Counted from the stretch's first letter, positions 22,938 to 32,289 are shown. The stretch is DNA of 64,000 nucleotides from Glycomyces lechevalierae (GCF_027622945.1 NZ_JAPZVQ010000010.1:109112-173111); one strand, 5' to 3'. Notes: generated by a model from the sequence alone, not told the origin. Numbers and translations are program-made.

Positions 22938-24434
22938 ATGACGAGCAGCATCGAGGCCACCTCGAGCAACGCTGAGAACAGCACCACGGTCGAAGAAACG
23001 TTTTCCGACGAGGAGCTCCTCGCCGCGATCGACGCGACCATCAAATACTTCAATGACGGCGATATCGTCGAAGGTACCGTCGTCAAGGTCGACCGGGATG
23101 AAGTCCTGCTCGACATCGGCTACAAGACCGAGGGCGTCATCCCCTCGCGCGAGTTGTCGATCAAGCACGACGTGGACCCCGAAGACGTCGTCTCTGTGGG
23201 CGATCACGTTGAGGCCCTCGTCCTCCAGAAGGAGGACAAGGAAGGCCGTCTGATCCTCTCGAAGAAGCGCGCGCAGTACGAGCGTGCGTGGGGCACCATC
23301 GAGAAAATCAAGGAAGAGGACGGCGTCGTTCGCGGCTCGGTCATCGAAGTGGTCAAGGGCGGTCTCATCCTCGACATCGGCCTGCGCGGCTTCCTGCCCG
23401 CGTCCCTGGTCGAGATGCGTCGTGTGCGCGACCTGCAGCCGTACGTCGGCCGCGAGCTCGAAGCCAAGATCATCGAACTCGACAAGAACCGCAACAACGT
23501 GGTCCTGTCGCGTCGCGCCTGGCTCGAGCAGACCCAGTCCGAGGTCCGCACCGAGTTCCTCCACCAGCTCGCGAAGGGCCAGGTCCGCAAGGGCACGGTC
23601 TCCTCGATCGTCAACTTCGGCGCGTTCGTCGACCTCGGCGGGGTCGACGGCCTGGTGCACGTCTCCGAGCTGTCCTGGAAGCACATCGACCACCCGTCCG
23701 AGGTCGTCGAGGTCGGTCAGCCGGTCGAGGTCGAGGTCCTCGAGGTGGACCTGGACCGCGAGCGCGTCTCCCTGTCGCTGAAGGCGACCCAGGAAGACCC
23801 GTGGCGCCAGTTCGCCCGCACCCACGCGATCGGTCAGATCGTCCCGGGCAAGGTCACCAAGCTCGTTCCCTTCGGCGCGTTCGTGCGCGTCGAGGACGGC
23901 ATCGAGGGCCTGGTGCACATCTCCGAGCTGGCCGAGCGCCACGTGGAGGTGCCCGAGCAGGTCGTCAAGGTCGGCTCCGACGCCATGGTCAAGGTCATCG
24001 ACATCGACCTGGACCGTCGCCGGATCTCGCTCTCGCTCAAGCAGGCCAACGAGGCCTTCGTCGAGAACGAGGAGCAGTTCGACCCGACGCTGTACGGCAT
24101 GGCCGCGCAGTACGACGACCAGGGCAACTACATCTACCCGGACGGTTTCGACTCCGAGACCGGCGAGTGGATGGAGGGCTTCGACGAGGCCCGCGAGGAG
24201 TGGGAGCGGCAGTACGCCGAGGCCCGCACCCGCTGGGAGGAGCACGGCAAGCAGATCGCCGAGCGCGTCATCACCGAGGCTCCCGCCAAGCCCGCCGAGG
24301 GCGAAGCGGCCCCCAAGGGCGAGAAGAAGGGCGGCAAGGCCCCTGAGAAGAAGTCGGCCCCGGCCGAGCCTCAGGGCACCCTGGCCACCGACGAGGCGCT
24401 CGCGGCTCTGCGCGAGAAGCTCGCCGGCAACTAG
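22938..24434 (+). CDS. rpsA: 30S ribosomal protein S1
   Basis: This 498-residue protein carries four S1 (OB-fold) domains at roughly 37-105, 123-190, 208-276 and 293-362. The first repeat starts GDIVEGTVVKVDRDEVLLD, the third GTVSSIVNFGAFVDLGGVDG with LVHVSELSW, and the fourth GAFVRVEDGIEGLVHISELA. The C-terminal tail is charged and Lys/Ala/Glu-rich, as in other actinobacterial S1. The protein helps mRNA bind the 30S subunit, though leaderless mRNAs need it less. The ATG at 22938 is preceded by CGGAG at 12 bases. The 246-bp leader may hold the promoter (TAACCT near 22781) and possible autoregulatory RNA; I saw no clear structure. Confidence 0.96.
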   Translation: MTSSIEATSSNAENSTTVEETFSDEELLAAIDATIKYFNDGDIVEGTVVKVDRDEVLLDIGYKTEGVIPSRELSIKHDVDPEDVVSVGDHVEALVLQKEDKEGRLILSKKRAQYERAWGTIEKIKEEDGVVRGSVIEVVKGGLILDIGLRGFLPASLVEMRRVRDLQPYVGRELEAKIIELDKNRNNVVLSRRAWLEQTQSEVRTEFLHQLAKGQVRKGTVSSIVNFGAFVDLGGVDGLVHVSELSWKHIDHPSEVVEVGQPVEVEVLEVDLDRERVSLSLKATQEDPWRQFARTHAIGQIVPGKVTKLVPFGAFVRVEDGIEGLVHISELAERHVEVPEQVVKVGSDAMVKVIDIDLDRRRISLSLKQANEAFVENEEQFDPTLYGMAAQYDDQGNYIYPDGFDSETGEWMEGFDEAREEWERQYAEARTRWEEHGKQIAERVITEAPAKPAEGEAAPKGEKKGGKAPEKKSAPAEPQGTLATDEALAALREKLAGN

Positions 24435-24489
24435 GCCCGAGGCGACTGCCTCCGCAAACCGGCGGTAGTCGCTCGTTCAGCTGAAATAC

Positions 24490-24537
24490 ACACTGCCCGT
24501 CCCAGGCTGTTCGCCTGGGGCGGGTAGTGTTTTATTT
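24490..24537 (+). terminator. rpsA terminator overlapping the coaE promoter
   Basis: The arms at 24490-24506 and 24514-24530 form a 17-bp stem with two G-U pairs around CTGTTCG, followed by TTTATTT (24531-24537). This is a textbook intrinsic terminator. Its 3' arm contains TAGTGT (24525-24530), which also serves as a -10 box for coaE, whose GTG begins at 24538. Confidence 0.8.
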
Positions 24538-25728
24538 GTGCTTAGAGTCGCATTGACAGGTGGCATCGGAGCCGGTAAGAGCACGGTCGCAGCGAAGCTG
24601 TCCGAACTCGGAGCCCGCGTCGTGGACGCGGACGCCCTCTCCCGTGAAGTCGTCGCCCCGAACACCGAGGGGCTGGCCGCGGTGGTCTCCCGCTTCGGAC
24701 CGGAGGTCCTCGACGCCGACGGCGCGCTCGACCGCGCCGCGCTCGCGACGATCGTCTTCGACAGCCCGCACGCTCGTGCGGAGCTGGAGGCGATCGTGCA
24801 TCCGCGGGTCCGGGCCCGCGCCCGAGAACTCACCGACGCCATGCCCGACGACGCGATCGTCGTCCAAGACATCCCGCTCCTGGCCGAGACCGGCCAGGCG
24901 CCAGGCTTCCACCTCAACATCGACGTGGAGGCGCCGCGAGAGCTCAGGCTCGAACGGCTCGCCGAGCGGGGCCTGCCCCGTGAAGACGCCATCCGGCGCA
25001 TCGACGCCCAGGCCTCCGACGCGGAGCGCCGCGAGGTCTGCGACGTCGTCCTCCACAACGACGGCGACCTCCACGAACTCGAACATCGCGTGAAGCTCCT
25101 GTGGGACGAGCGCATCGTGCCGTTCGCCGAGAACCTCCGGCTGGGCCGGTACGAGCCCCGGCCCGACAAGCTCCAGCTGGTTCACTCCGACCCCGAATGG
25201 GCGCACCGCTTCGAGCACCTGGCGGCCCGCATCCGCCGGGTCATGGGCCCCAGCGCGGTCCGCATCGACCACGTCGGCTCGACCGCGGTGCCGGACTTCC
25301 CCGCGAAGGACGTCATCGACATCCAGGTCACGGTCGTGGCGCTCCCGCTCGTCGACGCGTTCGAGGACGCCCTGGGCGACGCCGGGTTCTTCGGGAAGGT
25401 CGGGCAGGACACGCCCAAACCGGAGTTCCCGTCGGCCGAGGAGTGGGAGAAGCGCTTCTACGGCTACGCCGACCCGGGCAACATCGCCCACATCCACTTC
25501 CGGTCGATCGAGACCCCCGGGCAGCGGTTCGCGCTGCTGTTCCGCGACTGGCTGCGCGACGACCCGCAGGCCCGCGCCGACTACGCCCACGTCAAGGGCG
25601 TCCTCGCCGCGAAGTTCGACTCCACGCGGGACTACACCGAGGCCAAGGAGTCGTGGTTCAGCACGGAGGCCTGGCCGCGCGCGAACCGCTGGGCCGAAGA
25701 GACGCACTGGCACGCCCCGGTCTGTTAG
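24538..25728 (+). CDS. coaE: Dephospho-CoA kinase fused to a C-terminal GrpB/UPF0157 domain
   Basis: Residues 1-200 are dephospho-CoA kinase, the last step of coenzyme A synthesis: P-loop GGIGAGKST (8-16), [10 protein letters not shown], and a lid with [16 protein letters not shown]. Residues about 211-390 are a GrpB/UPF0157 nucleotidyltransferase-like domain with [20 protein letters not shown], its signature. This fusion is known in Mycobacterium and other actinobacteria, where the extra domain assists stability or regulation. The GTG start at 24538 sits at the end of the rpsA terminator T-tract and 7 bases after a TAGTGT -10 box, so translation is probably leaderless. The fusion length (396) matches actinobacterial CoaE. 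Confidence 0.95.
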   Translation: MLRVALTGGIGAGKSTVAAKLSELGARVVDADALSREVVAPNTEGLAAVVSRFGPEVLDADGALDRAALATIVFDSPHARAELEAIVHPRVRARARELTDAMPDDAIVVQDIPLLAETGQAPGFHLNIDVEAPRELRLERLAERGLPREDAIRRIDAQASDAERREVCDVVLHNDGDLHELEHRVKLLWDERIVPFAENLRLGRYEPRPDKLQLVHSDPEWAHRFEHLAARIRRVMGPSAVRIDHVGSTAVPDFPAKDVIDIQVTVVALPLVDAFEDALGDAGFFGKVGQDTPKPEFPSAEEWEKRFYGYADPGNIAHIHFRSIETPGQRFALLFRDWLRDDPQARADYAHVKGVLAAKFDSTRDYTEAKESWFSTEAWPRANRWAEETHWHAPVC

Positions 25729-25744
25729 CGGAGGTGATGCAGAC

Positions 25745-25770
25745 GGGCCCGGCCGTTGTCGGCCGGGCCC
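25745..25770. terminator. GC-rich hairpin after coaE
   Basis: GGGCCCGGCC (25745-25754) pairs perfectly with GGCCGGGCCC (25761-25770) across a six-base loop. It lies between the convergent coaE and 25836 genes and probably stops transcription from the left. Confidence 0.65.
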
Positions 25771-25785
25771 CGTCGTATGCCTTCT

Positions 25786-25815
25786 CCGGTCAGCCGGTCA
25801 GCCGGTCAGCCGGTC
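25786..25815. repeat. Tandem 8-bp repeat (CCGGTCAG)
   Basis: CCGGTCAG repeats in direct tandem about 3.5 times in the intergenic DNA just after the coaE hairpin. It is most simply a slippage-prone simple repeat with no visible function. Confidence 0.7.
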
Positions 25816-25835
25816 GCCTCGGCTCCCGTTGCGGC

Positions 25836-27236
25836 TCAGCCGATCTGCTCGGCGAGCTCCCACGGGATCTCGACCATCGGGAAGTCCTCATCAGACAGTT
25901 CGGCGCTCGCGACGCCGTAGTACGACATCATCTCGACCTCGCTGAGCCGGTCGCCGCTGAGGTGGTAGCGGAAGGCCGACTGCCCGGGAGCGGCCTCGGC
26001 GTCCCCGGCGACCGGGAACTCGACCACGTTCACCGTGCTGCCGTCGACCTCGTCGACCCGCAGGAGGAACGCCTTCTCGGCGATCGCCTCGGTGTCGTCG
26101 GACTCCTCGGAGGCCATCTCGAGGAGCCGGAACACCAGCGACTCGACCGGCCCGAAGTGGTCCGCCGCGTCCTCGTCGGCGAGCGCGTGCGCCTCCCAGC
26201 CCTCGGTCGGCGGTGTCTCGGGCAGGTCGTCGCCCTCGGCCGGGACCGTGGCGTACCCGCCGGGGCGGGCCAGGAACAGCCGCTGCCCGTCCGCGTCCGT
26301 CAAGTGCAGGTACGCGGTCATGGTGCGCCAGTCGATCGTGCCGCTGCCGGTGGTCATCTGCCCGTCGCCCGTCGGCACGGTCAGTTCCACCTCGGCGGTG
26401 TCCTCCCAGTTGCCCTGCCGCACTTCGGCGACGGTCTCGGCCAGGTCCTCGTCGACGGCCGCGGGCGCGATCGCCGGGCCGCCCAGCACGTCGGCGGCCA
26501 CGAGCCCGCTCGCGTCGAACGCGACGTCGCGCAGGAAGTCCACGGCCGAGAGGTTCGTCTCGCCCGTGTTCACCTGGAACCGCCGCAGGTCCCCGTCGCC
26601 GTCGAGCGAGTACAGGGCCTCGGGGCTCGCCGCGCCCTGCTCGTTCGTCTCCACCATGATCGGGGCCCGGAAGGAGTCCACGGGCTCGCCGTCGATGATC
26701 CCCTCCTCCCGCCACGTGGCCTTCTCCGCCAGCTCGGCCGGGTCGTCCGCCTCGGCGGCAGTGAGCGTGAACAGGGACGACGCAAGGATGTCGATGGTCG
26801 TCTCGAGCGGCGTGGTCGCCCCGGAGAGCATCTGCCGGGTCGTCCAGCCGTCCTCGGGGACGCGCACCTCGCCGAAGGCCGCCTCATCGTCCGCGTGCGT
26901 CGCGATCAGGCCGGGGATGGCCTGGACCAGCCGGTGGCCCTCGCCGTCCGGCACGCGCGCGTACAGCATCGGCACCTGCCAGTCGAGGTACCCGTCGGCG
27001 GTCACCGTCTTGCCGTCCAGCGGCACGCCGATGCGGATCGCGACCGGGTCGGCGCCGTGGTTGCGCTCGCGCATCCCGGCCAGCAGCGCGGCCTCCTCCT
27101 CGTTCACAGGCCGCTCGGCGTCCGACCGGCCCGGACTGCAGGAGACGGCGAACCACCCGGCGACGGCGATCGCGATGAGGAGGGCCATGACCCACATGAG
27201 GGCCGATTTCCAGGGAACTGCGGTAGTGGAGCTCAC
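25836..27236 (-). CDS. Membrane-anchored protein with two similar extracytoplasmic halves, unknown function
   Basis: This 466-residue protein has an N-terminal hydrophobic helix (about 12-32, [20 protein letters not shown]) then SCSPG. The Cys after the helix could be lipidated, but the -3/+1 pattern (AVSC) is an imperfect lipobox. The rest is extracytoplasmic, acidic, and shows two related halves, each with a [14 protein letters not shown] / [14 protein letters not shown] pair followed by LVQAIPG / LFLARPG. This repeat-like beta pattern recalls mycobacterial LprG/LppX-type proteins but I cannot assign it. It diverges from uvrB, with 78 bp between the starts. Start GTG at 27236. Confidence 0.7.
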   Translation of the reverse strand: MSSTTAVPWKSALMWVMALLIAIAVAGWFAVSCSPGRSDAERPVNEEEAALLAGMRERNHGADPVAIRIGVPLDGKTVTADGYLDWQVPMLYARVPDGEGHRLVQAIPGLIATHADDEAAFGEVRVPEDGWTTRQMLSGATTPLETTIDILASSLFTLTAAEADDPAELAEKATWREEGIIDGEPVDSFRAPIMVETNEQGAASPEALYSLDGDGDLRRFQVNTGETNLSAVDFLRDVAFDASGLVAADVLGGPAIAPAAVDEDLAETVAEVRQGNWEDTAEVELTVPTGDGQMTTGSGTIDWRTMTAYLHLTDADGQRLFLARPGGYATVPAEGDDLPETPPTEGWEAHALADEDAADHFGPVESLVFRLLEMASEESDDTEAIAEKAFLLRVDEVDGSTVNVVEFPVAGDAEAAPGQSAFRYHLSGDRLSEVEMMSYYGVASAELSDEDFPMVEIPWELAEQIG

Positions 27237-27302
27237 GCAGGGACCAACGAGTCGGACCGTGAAAAGTCACCGCCGATCGCGAAGTGTGTCGTACCCCGGC
27301 GC

Positions 27303-27315
27303 TACGGTTGGGCCG
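27303..27315 (+). promoter_or_regulatory. -10 box for leaderless uvrB
   Basis: TACGGT (27303-27308) ends six bases before the uvrB GTG. No ribosome binding site is present. The spacing predicts transcription beginning at the start codon. No LexA/SOS box of the GAACNNNNGTTC type is seen in the short upstream region. Confidence 0.5.
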
Positions 27316-29375
27316 TGGCATTCGATATTCCGCGCGCCGAGGGGCGCTTCGAGGTGGTAGCCGACTGGGAGCCGTCGGGGGACCAGCCGACCGCGATCGC
27401 CCAACTGACCGAACGCATCGAACGGGGCGAGCGGGACGTGGTCCTGCTCGGCGCCACCGGCACCGGCAAGTCGGCGACGTCCGCGTGGCTGATCGAGCAG
27501 CTCCAGCGGCCCGCGCTGGTGATGGTCCACAACAAGACCCTCGCCGCGCAGCTGGCGAAGGAGCTGCGCGAGCTCCTGCCGAACAACGCCGTCGAGTACT
27601 ACGTCTCGTACTACGACTACTACCAGCCCGAGGCCTACGTCGCGCAGTCCGACACCTACATCGAGAAGGACGCCTCGATCAACGAGGAGGTGGAGCGGCT
27701 GCGCCACCGCGCCACCTATTCGCTGCTGACCCGCCGCGACGTGGTCGTGGTGGCCACCGTCTCGGCGATCTACGGCCTGGCCACCCCCGCCGAGTACCTG
27801 GAGCAGGCCACCGAGGTCGCGATCGGGCAGGAGTGGGACCGGGACAAGCTGCTGCGCCGCCTCGTCGACGTCCAGTACGGCCGCAACGACGTCGCCTTCA
27901 CCCGCGGCACCTTCCGGGTGCGCGGCGACACGATCGAGATCATCCCGGCCTATGAAGAGCTGGCGATCCGCATCGAGATGTTCGGCGACGAGATCGACCG
28001 GCTCTACTACCTCCACCCGATCACCGGGGACGTGATCCGCGAGGTCGACCGGGTGCTCATCTTCCCCGGCTCGCATTACGCCACCGGCAACGAGCGCATG
28101 GCCCGCGCGATCCGGGACATCGAGGTCGAACTCGAGGAGCGGCTGACCGAGCTCGAGTCCCAGGGCAAGCTCCTGGAGGCCCAGCGGCTGCGGATGCGCA
28201 CCGTGTTCGACCTGGAGAACATGAAGCAGACCGGCACCTGCAACGGCATCGAGAACTACTCGCGGCACATCGACGGCCGCCCGGCCGGCACCCCGCCGCA
28301 CACCCTCCTCGACTACTTCCCCTCCGATTTCGTGACCATCGTCGACGAGTCGCACCAGACCATCCCCCAGATCGGCGCGATGCACGAGGGCGACGCCTCG
28401 CGCAAGCGCAACCTCGTGGACTTCGGCTTCCGGCTGCCCAGCGCGCTGGACAACCGGCCGCTGCGCTTCGACGAGTTCCGCGAGCGCGTGGGCCAGAGCG
28501 TGTACCTCTCGGCCACCCCCGGCAAGTGGGAGATGGAGCAGACCCGCGGCCAGTTCGTGGAGCAGGTCATCCGCCCCACCGGCCTGGTCGACCCGCACGT
28601 GGAGGTCCGGCCGACCAAGGGCCAGATCGACGACCTCATGCACGAGATCGGCGAGCGCGCGAAGAAGGACGAGCGCGTCCTCGTCACCACCCTGACCAAG
28701 AAGATGGCCGAGGACCTCACCGACTACTTCATGGACAACGGCATCCGGGTGCGGTACCTGCACTCCGAGGTCGAGACCCTGCGCCGGGTCGAGCTGCTTG
28801 GGGAGCTGCGCCGCGGCGACTACGACGTGCTCGTCGGCATCAACCTCCTGCGTGAAGGCCTCGACCTGCCCGAGGTCTCGCTCGTGGCGATCCTCGACGC
28901 GGACAAGGAGGGGTTCCTGCGCTCGGCCACCTCGCTCATCCAGACGATCGGCCGCGCGGCCCGCAACGTCTCCGGCACGGTGCTCATGTACGCGGACAAC
29001 CTCACCGATTCGATGAAAGCCGCGCTGGACGAGACCGACCGGCGCCGCGAGAAGCAGATCGCGTACAACAAGGCGAACGGCATCGACCCGCAGCCGCTGC
29101 GCAAGCGCATCGGCGACATCATGGAGGACCTGTACGACTCGGCCGCCGAGACCGCGAAGGTCCTCGAGGACGACCCGTGGGCGACCCTCCCGAAGGGCAA
29201 GCGGGAGCAGGGCGCCGGGAAGGTCCGCTCGGAGATCCTCAAGCAGCTCGAGGAGCGGAACGAGCAGATGCTCGCGGCCGCAAGGGAACTCAGGTTCGAA
29301 CTCGCCGCCGCCTACCGCGACGAGATCACCGATCTCAAGCGCGAACTCCGCGAGATCGACGAAGCGGGCGCTTAG
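27315..29375 (+). CDS. uvrB: UvrABC system protein B (excinuclease subunit)
   Basis: The 686-residue UvrB recognises DNA damage together with UvrA and loads UvrC. It has Walker A GATGTGKS (46-53), the beta-hairpin region [20 protein letters not shown] that probes the duplex, the DESH-like [12 protein letters not shown], helicase motifs V/VI ([15 protein letters not shown] and TIGRAARN), and the C-terminal UVR coiled-coil motif ([18 protein letters not shown]) that contacts UvrC. It begins with GTG, giving [10 protein letters not shown], and appears leaderless. It lies 1.6 kb after coaE, as in Mycobacterium, with one divergent gene inserted between. Confidence 0.97.
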   Translation: MAFDIPRAEGRFEVVADWEPSGDQPTAIAQLTERIERGERDVVLLGATGTGKSATSAWLIEQLQRPALVMVHNKTLAAQLAKELRELLPNNAVEYYVSYYDYYQPEAYVAQSDTYIEKDASINEEVERLRHRATYSLLTRRDVVVVATVSAIYGLATPAEYLEQATEVAIGQEWDRDKLLRRLVDVQYGRNDVAFTRGTFRVRGDTIEIIPAYEELAIRIEMFGDEIDRLYYLHPITGDVIREVDRVLIFPGSHYATGNERMARAIRDIEVELEERLTELESQGKLLEAQRLRMRTVFDLENMKQTGTCNGIENYSRHIDGRPAGTPPHTLLDYFPSDFVTIVDESHQTIPQIGAMHEGDASRKRNLVDFGFRLPSALDNRPLRFDEFRERVGQSVYLSATPGKWEMEQTRGQFVEQVIRPTGLVDPHVEVRPTKGQIDDLMHEIGERAKKDERVLVTTLTKKMAEDLTDYFMDNGIRVRYLHSEVETLRRVELLGELRRGDYDVLVGINLLREGLDLPEVSLVAILDADKEGFLRSATSLIQTIGRAARNVSGTVLMYADNLTDSMKAALDETDRRREKQIAYNKANGIDPQPLRKRIGDIMEDLYDSAAETAKVLEDDPWATLPKGKREQGAGKVRSEILKQLEERNEQMLAAARELRFELAAAYRDEITDLKRELREIDEAGA

Positions 29376-29410
29376 CCGCCCGCGCCCGTGCAGCGGGTGA
29401 AATGTCGGGT

Positions 29411-29440
29411 CCGGGCCTCAGCCGCCGAGGGGAGGCCCGG
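29411..29440. terminator. Hairpin between convergent uvrB and monooxygenase-like gene
   Basis: CCGGGCCTC (29411-29419) pairs perfectly with GAGGCCCGG (29432-29440) around a 12-base loop. It lies between convergent stops and may serve both. Confidence 0.6.
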
Positions 29441-29449
29441 TCGCCGTGT

Positions 29450-29743
29450 TTACGCTTTGACGTCCTCGAAGTGCTCGACGAGCGGCGGCTGGGCGAAGTA
29501 CGGGCCGATGGCCGCGCGCCACTTCGGGAAGCGCTCGGTCTCGCGGAATCCCTGCTCATGGGCCTCGACGGAGTCCCATTCGATGAGGAGCACGAAGCGG
29601 GTCGGCGTCTCGACGCCCTGGGTCATGCGCATGGACCGCAGGCCGGGGGAGACCTCGACGAACTCGCGGGCGGTGCGGTACGCCTCTTTGAAGGCCTCTT
29701 CCTGACCAGGGGTGACTTTGATTTCAGCGACTTCGAGAACCAT
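29450..29743 (-). CDS. Antibiotic biosynthesis monooxygenase (ABM)-fold protein
   Basis: This 97-residue ferredoxin-like barrel protein reads VLEVAEIKVTPGQEEAFKEA at the start, then GLRSMRMTQGVETPTRFVLL and FPKWRAAIGPYFAQPP. It is the dimeric alpha-beta-barrel family that includes heme-degrading and polyketide monooxygenases, YgiN and many uncharacterised small enzymes. The substrate is unknown. The ATG has GGGAGG seven bases upstream. It diverges from the terC leader and is convergent with uvrB. Confidence 0.85.
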   Translation of the reverse strand: MVLEVAEIKVTPGQEEAFKEAYRTAREFVEVSPGLRSMRMTQGVETPTRFVLLIEWDSVEAHEQGFRETERFPKWRAAIGPYFAQPPLVEHFEDVKA

Positions 29744-29871
29744 GGGCGGAGCCTCCCACAGCACCAGCCACACTGACACCACCCGGTGTAGTGTCGAGAG
29801 TGAAGTCACAAATCTGACTGATGACAAGTCGGGTTCCGGCAGGCAGAATTATCCCGTCTGTTCAGAATCAG

Positions 29872-29984
29872 GTATGTGGGGAGTATCCCGCAGCGTGCTG
29901 CGCTGTTAGCGTCGTCGTCAATGCACGGGACCGCGATCGGTCCCCGGTGGCGCTGGTCCGCGAGGACCGGGAGAGACCATGTGA
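29872..29984 (+). ncRNA. yybP-ykoY-type (manganese) riboswitch upstream of terC
   Basis: The leader carries the conserved elements of the yybP-ykoY aptamer in order: GGGGAGTA (29878-29885), the actinobacterial core CGTCGTCAATGC (29912-29923), a GGTCCCCGGTGGCGCTGGTC segment, and the closing GAGGACCGGGAGAGACC. The first and last elements form the docked loops that hold Mn2+ in known structures. It ends about 30 bases before the terC start codon, near the ribosome binding site, which suggests translational control. Mn2+ would turn on the TerC exporter. The assignment is by motif recall; a covariance-model search would settle it. Confidence 0.8.
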
Positions 29985-30011
29985 CCCTCCAAAGGCAAGG
30001 AAGGCAACACA

Positions 30012-31073
30012 TTGGATCTCCCCGCGTGGGCCTGGGCTCTCACGATGGTGGTGCTGGCGTCCGTGGTCGTTCTCGACCTCGCGATGGCCGTGCGCAACCC
30101 CCATAAACTCTCGACAAAGGAATCCGCCGCTTGGGCCGGCGTGTACATCGGCGCGGCACTGGTCTTCGGCGTCATCATGTTCGTCACCCAAGGCGCGCAG
30201 TACGGCGGGCAGTTCTACGCCGGCTATCTGACCGAGCTGGCGCTCTCTGTCGACAACCTCTTCGTCTTCCTGCTCATCATCCAGGGCTTCCGGGTCCCGG
30301 CGGTGCTCCAGTCGCGCGTCCTGCTGGTCGGCATCGTCCTCTCCATCATCCTGCGCGGCGGGTTCATCGCGGTGGGCTCGGTGCTCATCGCGAAGTTCAG
30401 CTGGGTCTTCCTCATCTTCGGCGCGATCCTCATCTGGACCGCGATCGGGCAGCTCCGCGAGAACGCCCACGAGAACGAGGAGGACGGCGAGGAGCAGTAC
30501 GAGAAGTCGCGCTTCATGAAGTTCGCCGAGTCGAAGCTGCGCGTGAGCGCCGACTACCACGGCAGCAAGCTCTTCGCCCGCATCGACGGCGTCAAGTTCG
30601 TGACGCCGCTGCTGCTGGCCATGATCGCGATCGGCTCGACGGACATCCTGTTCGCGCTCGACTCGATCCCGGCGATCTTCGGCCTCACGCAGGAGCCGTA
30701 CCTGGTCTTCACCGCCACGATCTTCGCCCTGATGGGTCTGCGACAGCTGTACTTCCTGCTGGCCGCGATGCTCAAGTCGCTGAAGTTCCTGCACCTGGGC
30801 CTGGCCGCGATCCTCGGCTGGATCGGCGTCAAGCTGGTCATGAACGGCCTGGCCGAGAACCAGCTGCCGTTCATCAACGGCGGGCACCACATCGAGTGGA
30901 TGCCGCACATCCCGACGACGATCTCGCTGGGCATCATCGCGGGCGTGCTGGCGACGGTCGTGCTGGCCAACTGGATCCTGCTGCGCCGCCAGGGCAAGTC
31001 CTTCAAGGAGCTCTTCGCGGAGTCCGAGGCCTCGCTCGACAACGCCCCCGCGGTGGCGGTCGCCGAGAAGTAA
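30012..31073 (+). CDS. TerC family integral membrane protein (likely manganese exporter/ metalation factor)
   Basis: The protein (353 aa) has about nine transmembrane helices and the TerC signatures: FYAGYLTELALSVDNLFVFL near residue 70, and later GSTDILFALDSIPAIFGLTQ. The paired acidic residues in these membrane segments are thought to bind metal. TerC proteins (Alx, MeeF/MeeY types) move or deliver Mn2+, which agrees with the riboswitch upstream. A charged cytoplasmic loop (ENAHENEEDGEEQYEK) lies mid-protein. The start is TTG with AGGAAGG seven bases upstream. A terminator follows at 31092. Confidence 0.92.
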   Translation: MDLPAWAWALTMVVLASVVVLDLAMAVRNPHKLSTKESAAWAGVYIGAALVFGVIMFVTQGAQYGGQFYAGYLTELALSVDNLFVFLLIIQGFRVPAVLQSRVLLVGIVLSIILRGGFIAVGSVLIAKFSWVFLIFGAILIWTAIGQLRENAHENEEDGEEQYEKSRFMKFAESKLRVSADYHGSKLFARIDGVKFVTPLLLAMIAIGSTDILFALDSIPAIFGLTQEPYLVFTATIFALMGLRQLYFLLAAMLKSLKFLHLGLAAILGWIGVKLVMNGLAENQLPFINGGHHIEWMPHIPTTISLGIIAGVLATVVLANWILLRRQGKSFKELFAESEASLDNAPAVAVAEK

Positions 31074-31091
31074 GCGAGCACTGCAAGACGG

Positions 31092-31127
31092 AACGGCCCG
31101 CCTCCCCGAACAGGGAGGCGGGCCGTT
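31092..31127. terminator. Strong hairpin after terC
   Basis: A perfect 15-bp stem (31092-31106 with 31113-31127) and a six-base loop is followed by TCTG. It lies between convergent terC and the NlpC/P60-like gene and can act both ways. Confidence 0.85.
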
Positions 31128-31135
31128 TCTGACGT

Positions 31136-32065
31136 TCAGGCCTGCACGGGCAGGCGGCGGCACGCGGTGATGCCGGCGAGCTCGGAGTCCTTGATCGATT
31201 CGACGACGACCTTGCCGTACACGGAGGACGAGAAGATGACCTCGGGCAGGTCGGACTGGCTGCGCTCGGCCATGATCGCCGGGGTCCTGGGGTCGCCGCC
31301 GTGCTCGATGAACACGAGGTCGCCCGGGTGGAGGTCCTCGAACTCGACGGCCTCGCCCGTCTCGATGAGCTCCTCGTTGAAGCGCGGCACGTCGATGCCC
31401 AACTGGCGGTAGACGATCCATACCAGGCCGGGGGCGTCGATGCCGTAGGCGCTGACGCCGCCGTGGAGGTACGGGATCTCCAGGAGCTGCTGCGCGAGCT
31501 TGACCGCGTCGAGCCCGGCCGCGATCAACGCGGTGGACGGGGTCTCGGCGACGGGCTCGTTGGCGAGGTCCCGCTGCGGGACCCAGCCGGGCTGGCGCGG
31601 CCCGGGCAGGCCCACGGGGACCCAGCCGCGGTAGGGGGCGCCGACGACCCGCAGGCGGGTGCCGAGCGTGACGCCCGGGATGGCGACGTCGCCGCCGGGC
31701 TCCTCGCGCACCGCTGTCGCGGTCGCGCTCACGAAGTGCTCGACGCCGTCGGTGTCGCCTTCAGCGGGGTGCACCAGCTGGTCGAGCGGGACCCAGCCGC
31801 TGGTGCTCTGCTGCGGACAGGCCACTTCGGCCCAGCCGTCGGCGATCTGCAGGACCTCGACGCGGGTGCCGAGAAGGCATTGGGTGCGCACGCGTCCTTT
31901 GAGGCCGTTGGCGCGGATGTCGTTGGTGAGCCTGGCGACCCATTCGCGGATCGCGGACGGCACGCCGAGTGCGAGGCGGTCCTCCGGTCCTGGGGCCGAG
32001 GGCTGGGCCCAGAGGGTCGCGACTGCGACGGCGATCAACGCCGGTTGTCCAGGTGCGATCGGCAC
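31136..32065 (-). CDS. NlpC/P60-fold protein with SH3-like domains; catalytic Cys and His missing
   Basis: This 309-residue protein has two SH3-like regions (about 53-98, GLKGRVRTQCLLGTRVEVLQ; and 108-168, TAVREEPGG with WVPQRDL) and a C-terminal NlpC/P60-like domain from about 185. The motif that normally reads D-C-S-G-L is D-A-P-G-L here (210-214), so the nucleophile Cys is Ala211. The later HPGDLVFIEH frame element is kept, but the catalytic His of H-V-G/A-I is replaced (PAIM, 262-265). The fold is probably intact but unable to cut peptidoglycan peptides, so a binding or regulatory role is likely. No signal peptide is obvious. GTG start with GGAGAG eight bases upstream. Confidence 0.8.
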   Translation of the reverse strand: MPIAPGQPALIAVAVATLWAQPSAPGPEDRLALGVPSAIREWVARLTNDIRANGLKGRVRTQCLLGTRVEVLQIADGWAEVACPQQSTSGWVPLDQLVHPAEGDTDGVEHFVSATATAVREEPGGDVAIPGVTLGTRLRVVGAPYRGWVPVGLPGPRQPGWVPQRDLANEPVAETPSTALIAAGLDAVKLAQQLLEIPYLHGGVSAYGIDAPGLVWIVYRQLGIDVPRFNEELIETGEAVEFEDLHPGDLVFIEHGGDPRTPAIMAERSQSDLPEVIFSSSVYGKVVVESIKDSELAGITACRRLPVQA

Positions 32066-32272
32066 GGTTGGTTCTCTCCGGATGGCTCGAGCGGTTCGTC
32101 GTATGAAACGCGAGCAGGGGGGACCTCCACCAGCCCGCCGCGTTCTTCGCAGCACCGACCACCCACTGTAGCAAGTGTATCCAGATCGCGACGCTGCGGT
32201 CCGAGGATGGTGTGAGGGGTCGATAACGCGCAATGGCCGTGAACGATGCGAAAGGTCCGCGCGCCGCCGCTG

Positions 32273-32289
32273 TGGCAAGATTTTTGCCA
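32273..32289 (+). promoter_or_regulatory. Palindrome over the bioB -10 box and start codon
   Basis: TGGCAA-GATTT-TTGCCA (32273-32289) is a perfect 6-bp inverted repeat with a 5-bp centre. It contains CAAGAT (32276-32281), a plausible -10 box ending seven bases before the bioB ATG. A repressor bound here would cover both promoter and start. It does not match the BioQ or BirA sites I know. Confidence 0.55.

Noticed and set aside
19149..24245. Minus-strand open frame of about 1,700 codons across pdtaR, polA and rpsA
   Set aside because: A shadow of high-GC codon bias in polA and rpsA; its translation is Val/Leu/Gly/Asp-rich with no domain.
25101..27314. Upstream extension of the uvrB frame by more than 700 codons
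   Set aside because: UvrB homology begins at the GTG at 27315; the upstream part overlaps coaE and an oppositely oriented gene and has no homology.
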